The notes beneath the pieces are model-generated. The model made no database searches. It saw only the letters and a program-made list of their open reading frames with translations, and was not told where the DNA came from. A program made the position numbers and the translations under genes. From an uncultured Phycisphaerales bacterium (lineage in GTDB: Bacteria; Planctomycetota; Phycisphaerae; Tepidisphaerales; Tepidisphaeraceae), in NCBI GenBank assembly GCA_903871935.1, contig CAIQIQ010000022.1:1-46832 (forward strand): 46,832 nt of DNA, given 5' to 3'. Of this stretch, positions 26,047 through 34,120 are shown one piece after another (position 1 is the first letter of the stretch; each line of letters starts with the position of its first letter).

Positions 26047-27714
26047 ATGGTGCGGCTTGAGGCGATAGAGCGGCTGCAGCACAACACCCGGCGGGTGGTG
26101 GAGATCGTGTCGGTGCTGGTGAAGTATGGCCTGGCCGACTGGCTCCGTGCTGTGCCATTGGGTTTTGTGCAGACGTGGCTGCAAAGCGCTGAAGGCGAGA
26201 AAATCAGCGATGTCTCCTTCGAGCGCCGGGTTCGCCTGGCGATGAGCGAACTGGGGACAACCTTCATCAAGCTGGGGCAGATGCTGGGCACCCGGCCGGA
26301 CCTGATCAGCCCGGAACTGGCCGAGGAACTCTCGCACCTGCACACGACCGGGCCGGCCGATCCGATCGAGATGGTGCGGCAGACGATCCGCGACGAGCTG
26401 GGCAATTGGCCGGCGGAACTCTTTGCGCAATTCGACCCGGAACCATTTGCCTGCGGGTCCATCGCCCAGGTGCATGGAGCCCGACTCAAGAGCGGCGAAG
26501 ATGTCGTCGTGAAGATACAGAAGGTGGGAATACGCCAGCGGATCGAGGCCGACCTGTCCATCCTGGGCGGGCTGGCCGAACTGGCGGTGAAGTATGCCCC
26601 GCAGCTCAAGTCGTATGACCCGGTTGGCGTGATCCGACAATTTCGCCGGACGATCCTGCGCGAACTGGATTTTGCCTGCGAGCGGCGAAGCCTGATCGAG
26701 TTCGCGAAGAATTTTGAGGATGATGCCACGGTGCGATTCCCCAAGCCGCACCGCGAGTATTCTCTCCGGCGGGTGCTGACGATGGAACGCCTGCGCGGCG
26801 TCAGCGGGGCTGACGTTGACGCCCTGCACCATACGCATGCCGACCTGAACGAATTCGCCCGGCGCGGGGCGGCAATGTACCTCGAGATGATCTTCCGGGA
26901 TTCGTTCTATCACGCCGATCCGCACCCGGGGAATCTATTGCTGCTCGACGGCGGCGTGGTGGGCGTGCTGGACTGCGGCATGGTCGGCCGGCTGGATGAG
27001 ACCTTGCATGAGCAGATCGAATCGATGCTGCTGGCGGTTGCACATGCGGATGCCCGCTCGCTGACGGATGCGGTGTGGAATCTCAGTTCCGTGCCGCCCA
27101 AGTGTTCGCGCGAGCAGTTGGAAAGCGACCTGATGGAGTTTGTGGCCGACTACGCCGGGCGGGCGATTGTCGAGCTCGACCTGGCATCGGCGTTGAACGA
27201 CCTGGCCGGCATTATCCGCCGCAGCCACATCGTACTGCCGCACGGGCTGGCGTTGCTGCTGAAAATGCTGGTGCTGCTGGAGGGAACAAGCCAGCGGCTC
27301 AGCCCCGACTTCAGCCTGGCCGAGATCATCGAGCCGCATGTGACCCAATCGGTCGGCCGGCGGCTTTCGCCCCGGCGGATTGCCAAACGGATGGGCAGGA
27401 TGGTCCGCGAGTGGGATCGCGTGCTGGAGGCCCTTCCGCGTGACCTGAGTGAAGCGCTGAGGCGGATGCGCTCGGGCCAGTTCCGCGTACATCTGGATCA
27501 TCATCACCTGGACCCGACCGTGAACCGCCTTGTCCTGGGGATCCTGGCCGCATCGCTATTCCTCGGTTCCTCGCTCCTCTGGAGCATGAAAGCCGCGCCG
27601 CTGCTCTTCGGCGTATCTGTGTTCGGCGCCCTGGGCTACGCCGTGGCGATCCGCCTCGGCTGGCGCGTCCTGCGCGGGATCAAGAAGTCGGGCGATGTGG
27701 CGGCGAAGGAGTGA
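26047..27714 (+). CDS. ABC1/UbiB-family atypical kinase
   Basis: The 555-residue protein has the ABC1 hallmarks: the KxGQ motif at K75-Q78 (FIKLGQMLGTRPDLISPEL), the Ala/Lys ATP-site strand (IAQVHGARLKSGEDVVVKIQ), ELDFACER, the catalytic HADPHPGN at H289-N296 and the LDCGMVGRL metal loop. Two C-terminal hydrophobic helices (about 500-545) anchor it to the membrane, as in UbiB. The family supports ubiquinone or other prenyl-lipid metabolism through an ATPase-like activity. No quinone genes are adjacent. Start 26047 is favoured; ATG 25987 is possible. Confidence 0.9.
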   Translation: MVRLEAIERLQHNTRRVVEIVSVLVKYGLADWLRAVPLGFVQTWLQSAEGEKISDVSFERRVRLAMSELGTTFIKLGQMLGTRPDLISPELAEELSHLHTTGPADPIEMVRQTIRDELGNWPAELFAQFDPEPFACGSIAQVHGARLKSGEDVVVKIQKVGIRQRIEADLSILGGLAELAVKYAPQLKSYDPVGVIRQFRRTILRELDFACERRSLIEFAKNFEDDATVRFPKPHREYSLRRVLTMERLRGVSGADVDALHHTHADLNEFARRGAAMYLEMIFRDSFYHADPHPGNLLLLDGGVVGVLDCGMVGRLDETLHEQIESMLLAVAHADARSLTDAVWNLSSVPPKCSREQLESDLMEFVADYAGRAIVELDLASALNDLAGIIRRSHIVLPHGLALLLKMLVLLEGTSQRLSPDFSLAEIIEPHVTQSVGRRLSPRRIAKRMGRMVREWDRVLEALPRDLSEALRRMRSGQFRVHLDHHHLDPTVNRLVLGILAASLFLGSSLLWSMKAAPLLFGVSVFGALGYAVAIRLGWRVLRGIKKSGDVAAKE

Positions 27715-27768
27715 GGGGATTGCGGCCAACAATGGACGCCGTTTGCACAGCGGGTATGGTGTGTAACC

Positions 27769-28689
27769 ATGGCAACAAAAATCATTCTGGATACCGATAT
27801 TGGCGATGATGTTGATGATGCACTGTGTCTGGGGCTGATTCTGGGATGTCCCGAGGTGGATTTACGCGGAGTGACGACAGTGTTTGCTAACGTCGATGCG
27901 CGAGCGCGACAGGCGCGGACAATATTGAGAGTGGCCGGGGAGAAGTTCGCGAAGGTGCCGGTATCGGCCGGGTGCGGCGGCTCCATGGCATCCCGGCCGG
28001 TGCACAACATCAAGGCTTATCTGGAGAATCACCTGCCGAACCAGGATGCAAGCTGTCTGCCGGAGGCGGAATTGCCCAAGGCCGATCCACGGCATGGGGT
28101 CGATTTCCTCTTGGATGAACTCAAGGGCGATGTGGCGCCGGTGACCATCGGGGCGATGACCAACCTGGCGATGGCGATTGTGAAGGACTGGCGGGTGACT
28201 AAGCGGATCCCCAAGATCCTGAGCATGGCCGCCGAGTTCCGGACACCGATGGCGGAATGGAACATCAAGTGCGATCCGGAGGCAGCGCATATCGTGTTCT
28301 CCTCGGGGATACCGATGGACATCATCCCCTGGACGATCGGGATGCAAGTGACGTTCAGGCAGGAACACCTGGACCGGCTGGACAAGTGCAAGCGGCCCCT
28401 GGCGCAGCGCCTGGCAATGGCGATCCGCTGCTGGCAGGGAGACTGGAGCGAGAGCGGGAAGAAGCCCAAGCCGATGCCCCACCTGTTCGACCCGATGACC
28501 ATCGCGACGCTGGTCCGGCCGGACCTCTGCACGTGGAAACGCGGCTGGGTGAAAGTGGAACTGTCGGGGGCCAGTACCTACGGCTACACGACCTTCAAGG
28601 ACGATGAGAAAGGCCCGCATCGCGTGGCGTGGGATGCGAAGGTGGATGAGTGTCTGGATTTCTGGTTTGAGAGGATTGAGAGAGTCTGA
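27769..28689 (+). CDS. Nucleoside hydrolase (IUNH family)
   Basis: The 306-residue enzyme starts MATKIILDTDIGDDVDDA; the D8, D10, D13-D14 and D16-D17 cluster is the Ca2+ and ribose site of inosine-uridine-preferring nucleoside hydrolases. The central GPMTNLA-equivalent GAMTNLAMAI and EWNIKCDPEAAHIVFSS (N and D for ribose contact) also fit. The C-terminal catalytic segment HLFDPMTIATLVRPD matches the HDPL/DP region. It would salvage ribose and base from nucleosides. It is 54 bp after the ABC1 gene and convergent with the SNF2 gene. Confidence 0.93.
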   Translation: MATKIILDTDIGDDVDDALCLGLILGCPEVDLRGVTTVFANVDARARQARTILRVAGEKFAKVPVSAGCGGSMASRPVHNIKAYLENHLPNQDASCLPEAELPKADPRHGVDFLLDELKGDVAPVTIGAMTNLAMAIVKDWRVTKRIPKILSMAAEFRTPMAEWNIKCDPEAAHIVFSSGIPMDIIPWTIGMQVTFRQEHLDRLDKCKRPLAQRLAMAIRCWQGDWSESGKKPKPMPHLFDPMTIATLVRPDLCTWKRGWVKVELSGASTYGYTTFKDDEKGPHRVAWDAKVDECLDFWFERIERV

Positions 28690-28726
28690 AGCAAATGACA
28701 AATGTAAAATGAAGGAGAGGCATTGC

Positions 28727-31700
28727 CTATGAGAGCAGCAGTTCCACATCGCTGGCACTCATGGCTTCCAGCGGGGTGTCGCTGTCGGGGGCGTTGATGA
28801 TGGCGTCGGCCAGGTCGCGCTTGCGTTTTTGCAGGTCGAGGACTTTCTCCTCGACGGTGTCTTTGGCGATCAGGCGGTAGGCGAAGACTTGTTTCTCCTG
28901 GCCGATGCGGTGGGCGCGGTCGATGGCCTGGGCTTCGACGGCGGGGTTCCACCAGGGGTCAAGGAGGAAGACGTATTCGGCCGCGGTGAGGTTCAGGCCA
29001 ACGCCGCCGGCCTTGAGGCTGATGAGGAAGATCGGGCACGCGGCATCGGACTGGAAGCGTTCGACGCGAGCCTGACGATCGACGGTGGAACCGTCGAGGT
29101 ACTCGTAGACGATACCGCGTGCGTCGAGCTGCTTGCGAAGGATGCTGAGCATGCCGACGAATTGGGAGAAGACCAGGGCCTTGTGCCCTTCTTCGACGAC
29201 CTCGGCGATCTGCTCGAGAATGGCTTCGAGTTTGGCGCTGGAATCGCCCACACGGGACTGGTGGATCAGGCCGGGGTGGCAGGCGGCCTGACGGAGGCGA
29301 AGGAGGGCCTCTAGGACTTGGAAGCGCATGCGCGAGAGGCCGTGCATGCGCACTTCGCCTAAGAGTGTGCGCTGATAGTAGTTGCGCAGCTCGTCGTATT
29401 CGTTGCGCTGGGAGCTCTCGAGCTCGACGAGCAGTGTCTGTTCGGTACGTGCGGGGAGTTCTGGGGCGACCTGCCGCTTGGTGCGGCGGAGTATAAAGGG
29501 ACGGATCGCGCGGGCAAGAAGCCGGGCCGTATCGGGATCCATCGCTTTGCCAGCGACGGCATCCTCGGCGAGGCTGGTGGAGGAAAGCATGCCGGGATTG
29601 AGGAACTCGAAGAGGCTAATCAGTTCGCCCAGGTGGTTTTCCACCGGTGTGCCCGAGAGTGCCAGGCGGTGCGAGGCATCGAGCACGCGGACGGATTTGG
29701 CCGTGGCGGTGGAGGCGTTCTTAATCGCCTGGGCCTCATCGAGGATCACGCAGTCGAACTTCAGGCGAGCGAGATCGGCCGCATCGCGGCGCAGTGTGCC
29801 GTAAGTGGTGAGGACGAGATCGGCATCGTCAATCTGCTCGATGGCACGATCAGCGCCGCTGTAGTCGAGGAGGCGGAGCAGCGGGGTGAACTTCGCGGCT
29901 TCCTGCGTCCAGTTGAAGATGAGGGAACGCGGGGCGACAACCAATGAGGGCCGGCGGCCGCGGAGTTTGCCCTCGTGGCGTTGCTGGCGGCGCTCTTCGA
30001 GCATGGCAAGGACCTGGACGGTCTTGCCCAGGCCCATGTCGTCGGCGAGGCAGCCGCCGAAGTTGTGCTCGCGAAGGAAGGAGAACCAGCCGAGTGCCTC
30101 TTTCTGGTAGTGGCGCAGCTCGCCAACGAAGCCGACGGGCGGATCTAGTGGAGCGGCGATGCTCCCCTGCTGCAGCGTCTTGCGGAGGGAGTCAAAGCGA
30201 TCGTCAGTCAGGGCGGAGGGGCTGGTGGAGCAGATGGCATCGACCAAGGCCGCCTGCGAGGGCGTGAATCGGAGGCTGTCCGAGTCAGATGAGCTTTGCG
30301 CGATGGCGGCGAGGGGGCGGAGCCGGTCGGTGGGGAGAAGACCCTTGCGCCCGCCGGGTAGTTCGATAAAATGATCGCCGCGGCGCAGGGCCTGGAGAAG
30401 CGCAGGAAGCTTGATGGCCTGGTCGCCGAACTGCACTTCTCCGGTGACATTAAGCCAATCGATGCCGGAGGTGATCTGCAGTTTGAGTTCGCCAGGCGGG
30501 ATGTAGCGCGGGATGCCCTCACCTTCCACCTGCCAGCCTTCGGTGGCGAGGACCAGGGCGGCTTCGCGGAACTTCTCGGCCTTGAGCATCAGCTTGCGCT
30601 GGCCCGTGCTGACGAAGCGGAAACGGAATTCCAGGTCATCGAGGCGCTGGCGGAAACCGGCTTCGGCGCTCAGGCTACGCATGACAACGACGCGCCGTTT
30701 CTCGTCAAAGAAGGCGCTGGAGGGATTGGTGGCAGCGACGCGGGTCTGGCCGTAGGCGAACTCGATCTCGGCCGTGACGACATCCTCAGTGATCCACTGC
30801 GAACGCGTGCTGAGCAGAGCGCAGATGAGGATGGGGTTACAGGACGGCGTCTCGCGGGCGATGCCCAGATCGGCCGGCCAGTGCAGTTCGTGAGCGCCGG
30901 GGATCTTTGCCAGGTGCTTGAGCAGAACGGTGATCTCTTCTTTGCTGAGGTCGAGCTTGTTGCGCTGGATGAAGTCGAGGAGTCGCAGATTTACCGGGCC
31001 GCGGATGAGGCCGACCTGGGTATCGGCGATGAAGAGTGTGCCGTCAGCGAGGAGATGGAGGTGGGAAAGCGACAGGATTCCGGGGGCCGGTGCTTGAGCG
31101 GAGGTGCGTCTCAAATCCGCATTGATCGTGTAGCGATCCGTACCGGTGATCGTCAAGGCAATAGTCCAGGGCCCGGCGTCATCCCATTGCAGCGGTTGAT
31201 TGGTCTCGGACCAGATGGCCCTGCCGGTGCGGCACAGTTCGGGAAGGACTTCGGCGAGGCCGGGGCGGTAGAGGGGCAGGCCTTCTTTGCGCTGTTCGTA
31301 ACCGGTGAACTCGTCCATGCTGCTGGCGCCGGTGAGCAGTGTTATGATGCGGCGGTCGGCCGGATCCGGCAGGCGCAGGATATCAACCGGAGCCAGAGGG
31401 ATGGTGGTCCAGGCGCCGGTTTGCGGATCGCGGATAGCGGGACGGACCTTCAGCCCAGCCTCTTCGCTGGTGGCGGGCATCTCCGAAAGGAGGTAAGAAA
31501 GCTGGCCGGCCGAACCGAGATCCAGAGGTGTCTGGTCGGTGTCGTCGAGGACGATCTGGGAGAGGCGCTGCAGTTCCAGGACCCAGGCAGCCGTGGGGGC
31601 TTCCTTGCCGCCGGCGATGAGGGTGGCCGGGAGCAGTTCGCGCGCCTCGGCCTCCATGAGCATGGCGGCGATGTGAAGGCAGCGTTTGTCAGCGCGAAAA

Positions 31701-31873
31701 CCCTCGCAGTTGCACTCGCTGGTAGCGCGGGCCCGGTTCCATTCAACGCGGGTGAGGGAACAGAAATCGTCGGTGATCACCCTGCCGGCGAGGAATCCCG
31801 TATCGCCCCCGCGGCTACTGGAAATCCGAATGGCATTAGGCGTGGCGCGCAGCTCTTCGGCCAGCTTGAGCAT
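28727..31873 (-). CDS. SWIM-domain SNF2-family helicase/ATPase
   Basis: The roughly 1048-residue protein begins with a SWIM zinc motif (C54, C56, C65, H67: CNC..DKRCLH) and a long helicase-associated region. The SNF2 motor follows: Walker A DDMGLGKT (about residue 612), the LDEAQAIKN box, SGTPVENHLGELISLFEFL, and the C-terminal lobe GGVGLNLTAAEYVFLLDPWWNP with AQAIDRAHRIGQ. It would remodel or translocate on double-stranded DNA or displace bound proteins; its role is unknown. Start ATG 31873 is provisional; GTG 31912 is an alternative and the frame is open into a REP doublet, which argues against the longest form. Confidence 0.9.
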   Translation of the reverse strand: MLKLAEELRATPNAIRISSSRGGDTGFLAGRVITDDFCSLTRVEWNRARATSECNCEGFRADKRCLHIAAMLMEAEARELLPATLIAGGKEAPTAAWVLELQRLSQIVLDDTDQTPLDLGSAGQLSYLLSEMPATSEEAGLKVRPAIRDPQTGAWTTIPLAPVDILRLPDPADRRIITLLTGASSMDEFTGYEQRKEGLPLYRPGLAEVLPELCRTGRAIWSETNQPLQWDDAGPWTIALTITGTDRYTINADLRRTSAQAPAPGILSLSHLHLLADGTLFIADTQVGLIRGPVNLRLLDFIQRNKLDLSKEEITVLLKHLAKIPGAHELHWPADLGIARETPSCNPILICALLSTRSQWITEDVVTAEIEFAYGQTRVAATNPSSAFFDEKRRVVVMRSLSAEAGFRQRLDDLEFRFRFVSTGQRKLMLKAEKFREAALVLATEGWQVEGEGIPRYIPPGELKLQITSGIDWLNVTGEVQFGDQAIKLPALLQALRRGDHFIELPGGRKGLLPTDRLRPLAAIAQSSSDSDSLRFTPSQAALVDAICSTSPSALTDDRFDSLRKTLQQGSIAAPLDPPVGFVGELRHYQKEALGWFSFLREHNFGGCLADDMGLGKTVQVLAMLEERRQQRHEGKLRGRRPSLVVAPRSLIFNWTQEAAKFTPLLRLLDYSGADRAIEQIDDADLVLTTYGTLRRDAADLARLKFDCVILDEAQAIKNASTATAKSVRVLDASHRLALSGTPVENHLGELISLFEFLNPGMLSSTSLAEDAVAGKAMDPDTARLLARAIRPFILRRTKRQVAPELPARTEQTLLVELESSQRNEYDELRNYYQRTLLGEVRMHGLSRMRFQVLEALLRLRQAACHPGLIHQSRVGDSSAKLEAILEQIAEVVEEGHKALVFSQFVGMLSILRKQLDARGIVYEYLDGSTVDRQARVERFQSDAACPIFLISLKAGGVGLNLTAAEYVFLLDPWWNPAVEAQAIDRAHRIGQEKQVFAYRLIAKDTVEEKVLDLQKRKRDLADAIINAPDSDTPLEAMSASDVELLLS

Positions 31874-31946
31874 TGCCGCAGGAAAGGGTTTGGTGATCGA
31901 CGACGCCAGCACGATAGGGAATGATACGGGATGGGATCGGGATAGA

Positions 31947-31974
31947 GTAGAGCCGGTGACCTCACCGGCGGTAT
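31947..31974 (+). repeat. REP element, forward (third doublet)
   Basis: GTAGAGCCGGTGACC head with AGCCGGTG/CACCGGCG around ACCT, the same family as the RAYT-flanking copies. It sits in the divergent region between the SNF2 and UroD-like genes, 11 kb from the RAYT. Confidence 0.87.
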
Positions 31975-32059
31975 AGGATTGCGTGAGGAACTGTCGTGCT
32001 CTTGATCGCTCCACTCCGGCGGGGATGATCGGTCTGGCCCGTCCGATCATCGCTCAATG

Positions 32060-32085
32060 TCCGCCGGTGAGGTCACCGGCTCCAC
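32060..32085 (-). repeat. REP element, inverted (third doublet)
   Basis: This is the reverse complement unit (TCCGCCGGTG, then CACCGGCTCCAC), 85 bp after the forward copy. The spacer contains its own GATGATCGG...CCGATCATC hairpin. Confidence 0.86.
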
Positions 32086-32147
32086 TGCGTGCTTGCGGCA
32101 GAAATCGGGTATGATTCCGTCTCGGCTTTTCCAGAGGAGTATTGGCA

Positions 32148-33383
32148 ATGGTCAGTGCGCAAGATCGAGATGTACTTCGGCGGCTGGGTTCGCAGGTGGC
32201 GAAGATTGCAGCGCTGCCGGTGCAGAAAGAGAAGATCCGCCTTTGGAAGGCGCTCAACTCGCTTAAGCCTATCCGGCCGATGGTGATGATCGACCAGATG
32301 CCCTGGCACGAGATGGATGTGGATGGCGAGCTCAAGCTCCAGTGCACCGACCCATTCTGCAAAGACCTGGAGACGCAGCTTCGCCGAACCCTATATCGCT
32401 GGAAGCACATGCCCGCCGACTTTGTGGTGATGCCTTTTGTCGAAGTCTCCAAGGTCATCCGCAACAGCGGCTGGGGCATCGAGAGGCACGAACAGATCTC
32501 TGTGCTCGATCCGCAGAACGATGTGGTCGGCCACGCGTTCATCGACCAGATCACGACGGATGCGGATATCGAGAAGATCCACACGCCACAGGTGGACCTC
32601 GATGCGGCCGCAACGGCCGCCGCCGAGGAGAAGGCCCATGCAATCTTCGACGGGGTGATCGATGTGCGGATGCAGGGAATGCTGCCGTGGGTATCGCCCT
32701 GGGACATCATCACGCAGCTTCGAAACCCTGAGGCGCTGCTTTGGGATCTGGCCGACCGGCCGGAGTTTATGCATCGGCTGGTCAAGCGGTTGATGGATGC
32801 CGCGATGGGCATGCTCGATCAGCTCGAGGACAAAGGGCTTCTAGGCAGCGATATGACCTGGATTCACTGCACGGGGGCGTTTACCGATGAGCTGCCCAAG
32901 CCCGGCTTCAATCCCGCCAAGCCGCGGGCGAAGGATATCTGGACCTTCGGGATGGCGCAGATCTTCTCAACCGTTTCGCCCGCCACCCACGATGAGTTTG
33001 AGATCGCCTACTACATCCCCTGGTTCAAGCGGTTCGGCATCGTCTATTACGGCTGTTGCGAGCCGGTGGACGACCGCATCCACGTGATCCGCAAGCTGCC
33101 CAACGTGCGGAAGATCTCGATGAGCCCGTGGGTCAACCAGCAGCGCGGCGCGACGGAGATCGGCCGCGACTATGTCTTCTCGCGCAAACCCTCGCCGGCG
33201 TTTCTCGCCCCCGACGCCTTCAACCCGAAAGCCGTGGAAGAAGATCTGCGGCAGACGGTGCAGGTATGTCGCCAGCACGGCTGCCCGCTGGAACTAATCC
33301 TCAAGGACATCAGCACCGTCCGTTATGAACCCAAGCGCCTTTGGGAATGGGAAAAGATCGCGATGAAGGCGGTGGGAGCGTAG
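32148..33383 (+). CDS. UroD-like superfamily protein (large, divergent)
   Basis: This 411-residue relative of the UroD superfamily is much divergent from the gene at 6782. The PRE-barrel start (LNSLKPIRPMVMIDQMPW) and the late HxCG-equivalent YYGCCEPVDDRI, followed by VRKISMSPW, show the fold. A Cys-Cys pair in place of His-x-Cys may alter the metal site. AGAGGAG precedes the ATG by 8 bp. It is divergent from the SNF2 gene across a REP doublet. Methyl transfer or decarboxylation of an unknown substrate is possible; haem synthesis is unlikely. Confidence 0.72.
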   Translation: MVSAQDRDVLRRLGSQVAKIAALPVQKEKIRLWKALNSLKPIRPMVMIDQMPWHEMDVDGELKLQCTDPFCKDLETQLRRTLYRWKHMPADFVVMPFVEVSKVIRNSGWGIERHEQISVLDPQNDVVGHAFIDQITTDADIEKIHTPQVDLDAAATAAAEEKAHAIFDGVIDVRMQGMLPWVSPWDIITQLRNPEALLWDLADRPEFMHRLVKRLMDAAMGMLDQLEDKGLLGSDMTWIHCTGAFTDELPKPGFNPAKPRAKDIWTFGMAQIFSTVSPATHDEFEIAYYIPWFKRFGIVYYGCCEPVDDRIHVIRKLPNVRKISMSPWVNQQRGATEIGRDYVFSRKPSPAFLAPDAFNPKAVEEDLRQTVQVCRQHGCPLELILKDISTVRYEPKRLWEWEKIAMKAVGA

Positions 33384-33401
33384 AAGTTCCCCGGATTTTG
33401 C

Positions 33402-33430
33402 TTGCACTGCGGCGGCGACGGCGGTAGATT
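33402..33430 (+). promoter_or_regulatory. Candidate promoter of the RbfA-like/rtcB leader
   Basis: TTGCAC (33402-33407) and TAGATT (33425-33430) have a 17-bp spacer. They lie directly after the UroD-like stop and predict an RNA start near 33437, giving a leader of about 230 nt before the RbfA-like gene. Confidence 0.45.
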
Positions 33431-33486
33431 CCCGCACTTCGCGCTTCCGGCCGTAGTGGCCGGGCTTTGATCCAACGAGGTGGTGT

Positions 33487-33540
33487 ATGCTGCTTACTGC
33501 AATGCATCTTGAGAACCGCCCCGCTCGCATCGGCTGCTAG
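33487..33540 (+). CDS. Possible 17-aa leader peptide of the RbfA-like/rtcB operon
   Basis: ATG 33487 follows GAGGTGG with a 6-bp gap and reads MLLTAMHLENRPARIGC before TAG. It lies between two GC-rich segments (33458-33465 and 33560-33575) that can pair in competing ways and just upstream of a terminator-like hairpin. There is no run of a single amino acid, so simple amino-acid attenuation is not indicated; ribosome-position or antibiotic-type control is conceivable. It may also be chance. Confidence 0.3.
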   Translation: MLLTAMHLENRPARIGC

Positions 33541-33557
33541 AGACACTTCCGTCCCTG

Positions 33558-33584
33558 CGGCCCGACCGGGCCGGGTTTCGTTTT
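33558..33584 (+). terminator. Attenuator-like hairpin in the RbfA-like/rtcB leader
   Basis: CGGCCC and GGGCCG (33558-33573) pair around GACC and are followed by TTTCGTTTT. GGCCGGG at 33569-33575 can instead pair with CCCGGCC at 33642-33648, and GCCCG at 33560-33564 can pair with CGGGC at 33461-33465, so mutually exclusive folds exist. Confidence 0.4.
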
Positions 33585-33670
33585 CCATCTGGCAACTGAT
33601 GTCTGGCCGATCTTGCTGCGCGCTTTGCCGCGCGCAACAAGCCCGGCCTTTCGTGGGAGATTCCCAAAAC

Positions 33671-34120
33671 ATGAAACGCCACAAGGACAAATGGGCGATG
33701 GCGGACGACCTGCGCGCCCATGTTGATGACGGTGAGTTTTCCGGCCGGCCTTCGCGCCGATGGCAGCAGGAGAACAAGCTCGGCGGGCTTTGCCGCCAGG
33801 TACAGCGCACGGTTGCGCTGTCGCTCTCGGGTGAGTGCCGTGACGAGGTTCTGCGCGATCTTCTCGTGTGGGCCGTGGTGCCGGCGCCAGATGCTTCACG
33901 ACTGCTGGTGCAGGTGTACTTCGCCTCCACGCCCGCGCCGGCGCAGGCGGACGTGTCGCTGGTCGACCTGCTCGGCCGACTCGAGCGCGTCAAAGCATGG
34001 CTGCGCTGTGAGGTCGCTCGGAGCATCGTGCGCAAACGTGCGCCGGAGTTGATGTTCCAACTGATCAGCCCGCAGGGCCCGGACGGGCTGGAAGAACGGG
34101 AGGTGGATGATGCAGAGTGA
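33671..34120 (+). CDS. RbfA-like protein
   Basis: The 149-residue protein matches ribosome-binding factor A in layout: a first helix KLGGLCRQVQRTVALSLSGE, the VVPAPDASRLLVQVYFAS strand pair, and the RVKAWLRCEVARSIVRKRAPELMFQLI helix-strand that ends in the family's VPEL-type motif. RbfA is a KH-like factor for 30S subunit maturation. This copy may be a second, specialised RbfA, because it overlaps rtcB by 11 bp. The N-terminal 30 residues are extra and basic. Start 33671 lies 11 bp after GGGAG; longer frames enter the structured leader. Confidence 0.7.
   Translation: MKRHKDKWAMADDLRAHVDDGEFSGRPSRRWQQENKLGGLCRQVQRTVALSLSGECRDEVLRDLLVWAVVPAPDASRLLVQVYFASTPAPAQADVSLVDLLGRLERVKAWLRCEVARSIVRKRAPELMFQLISPQGPDGLEEREVDDAE

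Noticed and set aside
30371..31924. A 517-codon plus-strand frame opposite the SNF2 gene
   Set aside because: Shadow of the helicase gene; no motif or ribosome site.
31874..32050. N-terminal extension of the SNF2 protein to 32050
   Set aside because: It would translate a REP doublet arm; the SWIM motif begins well downstream and internal starts are available.
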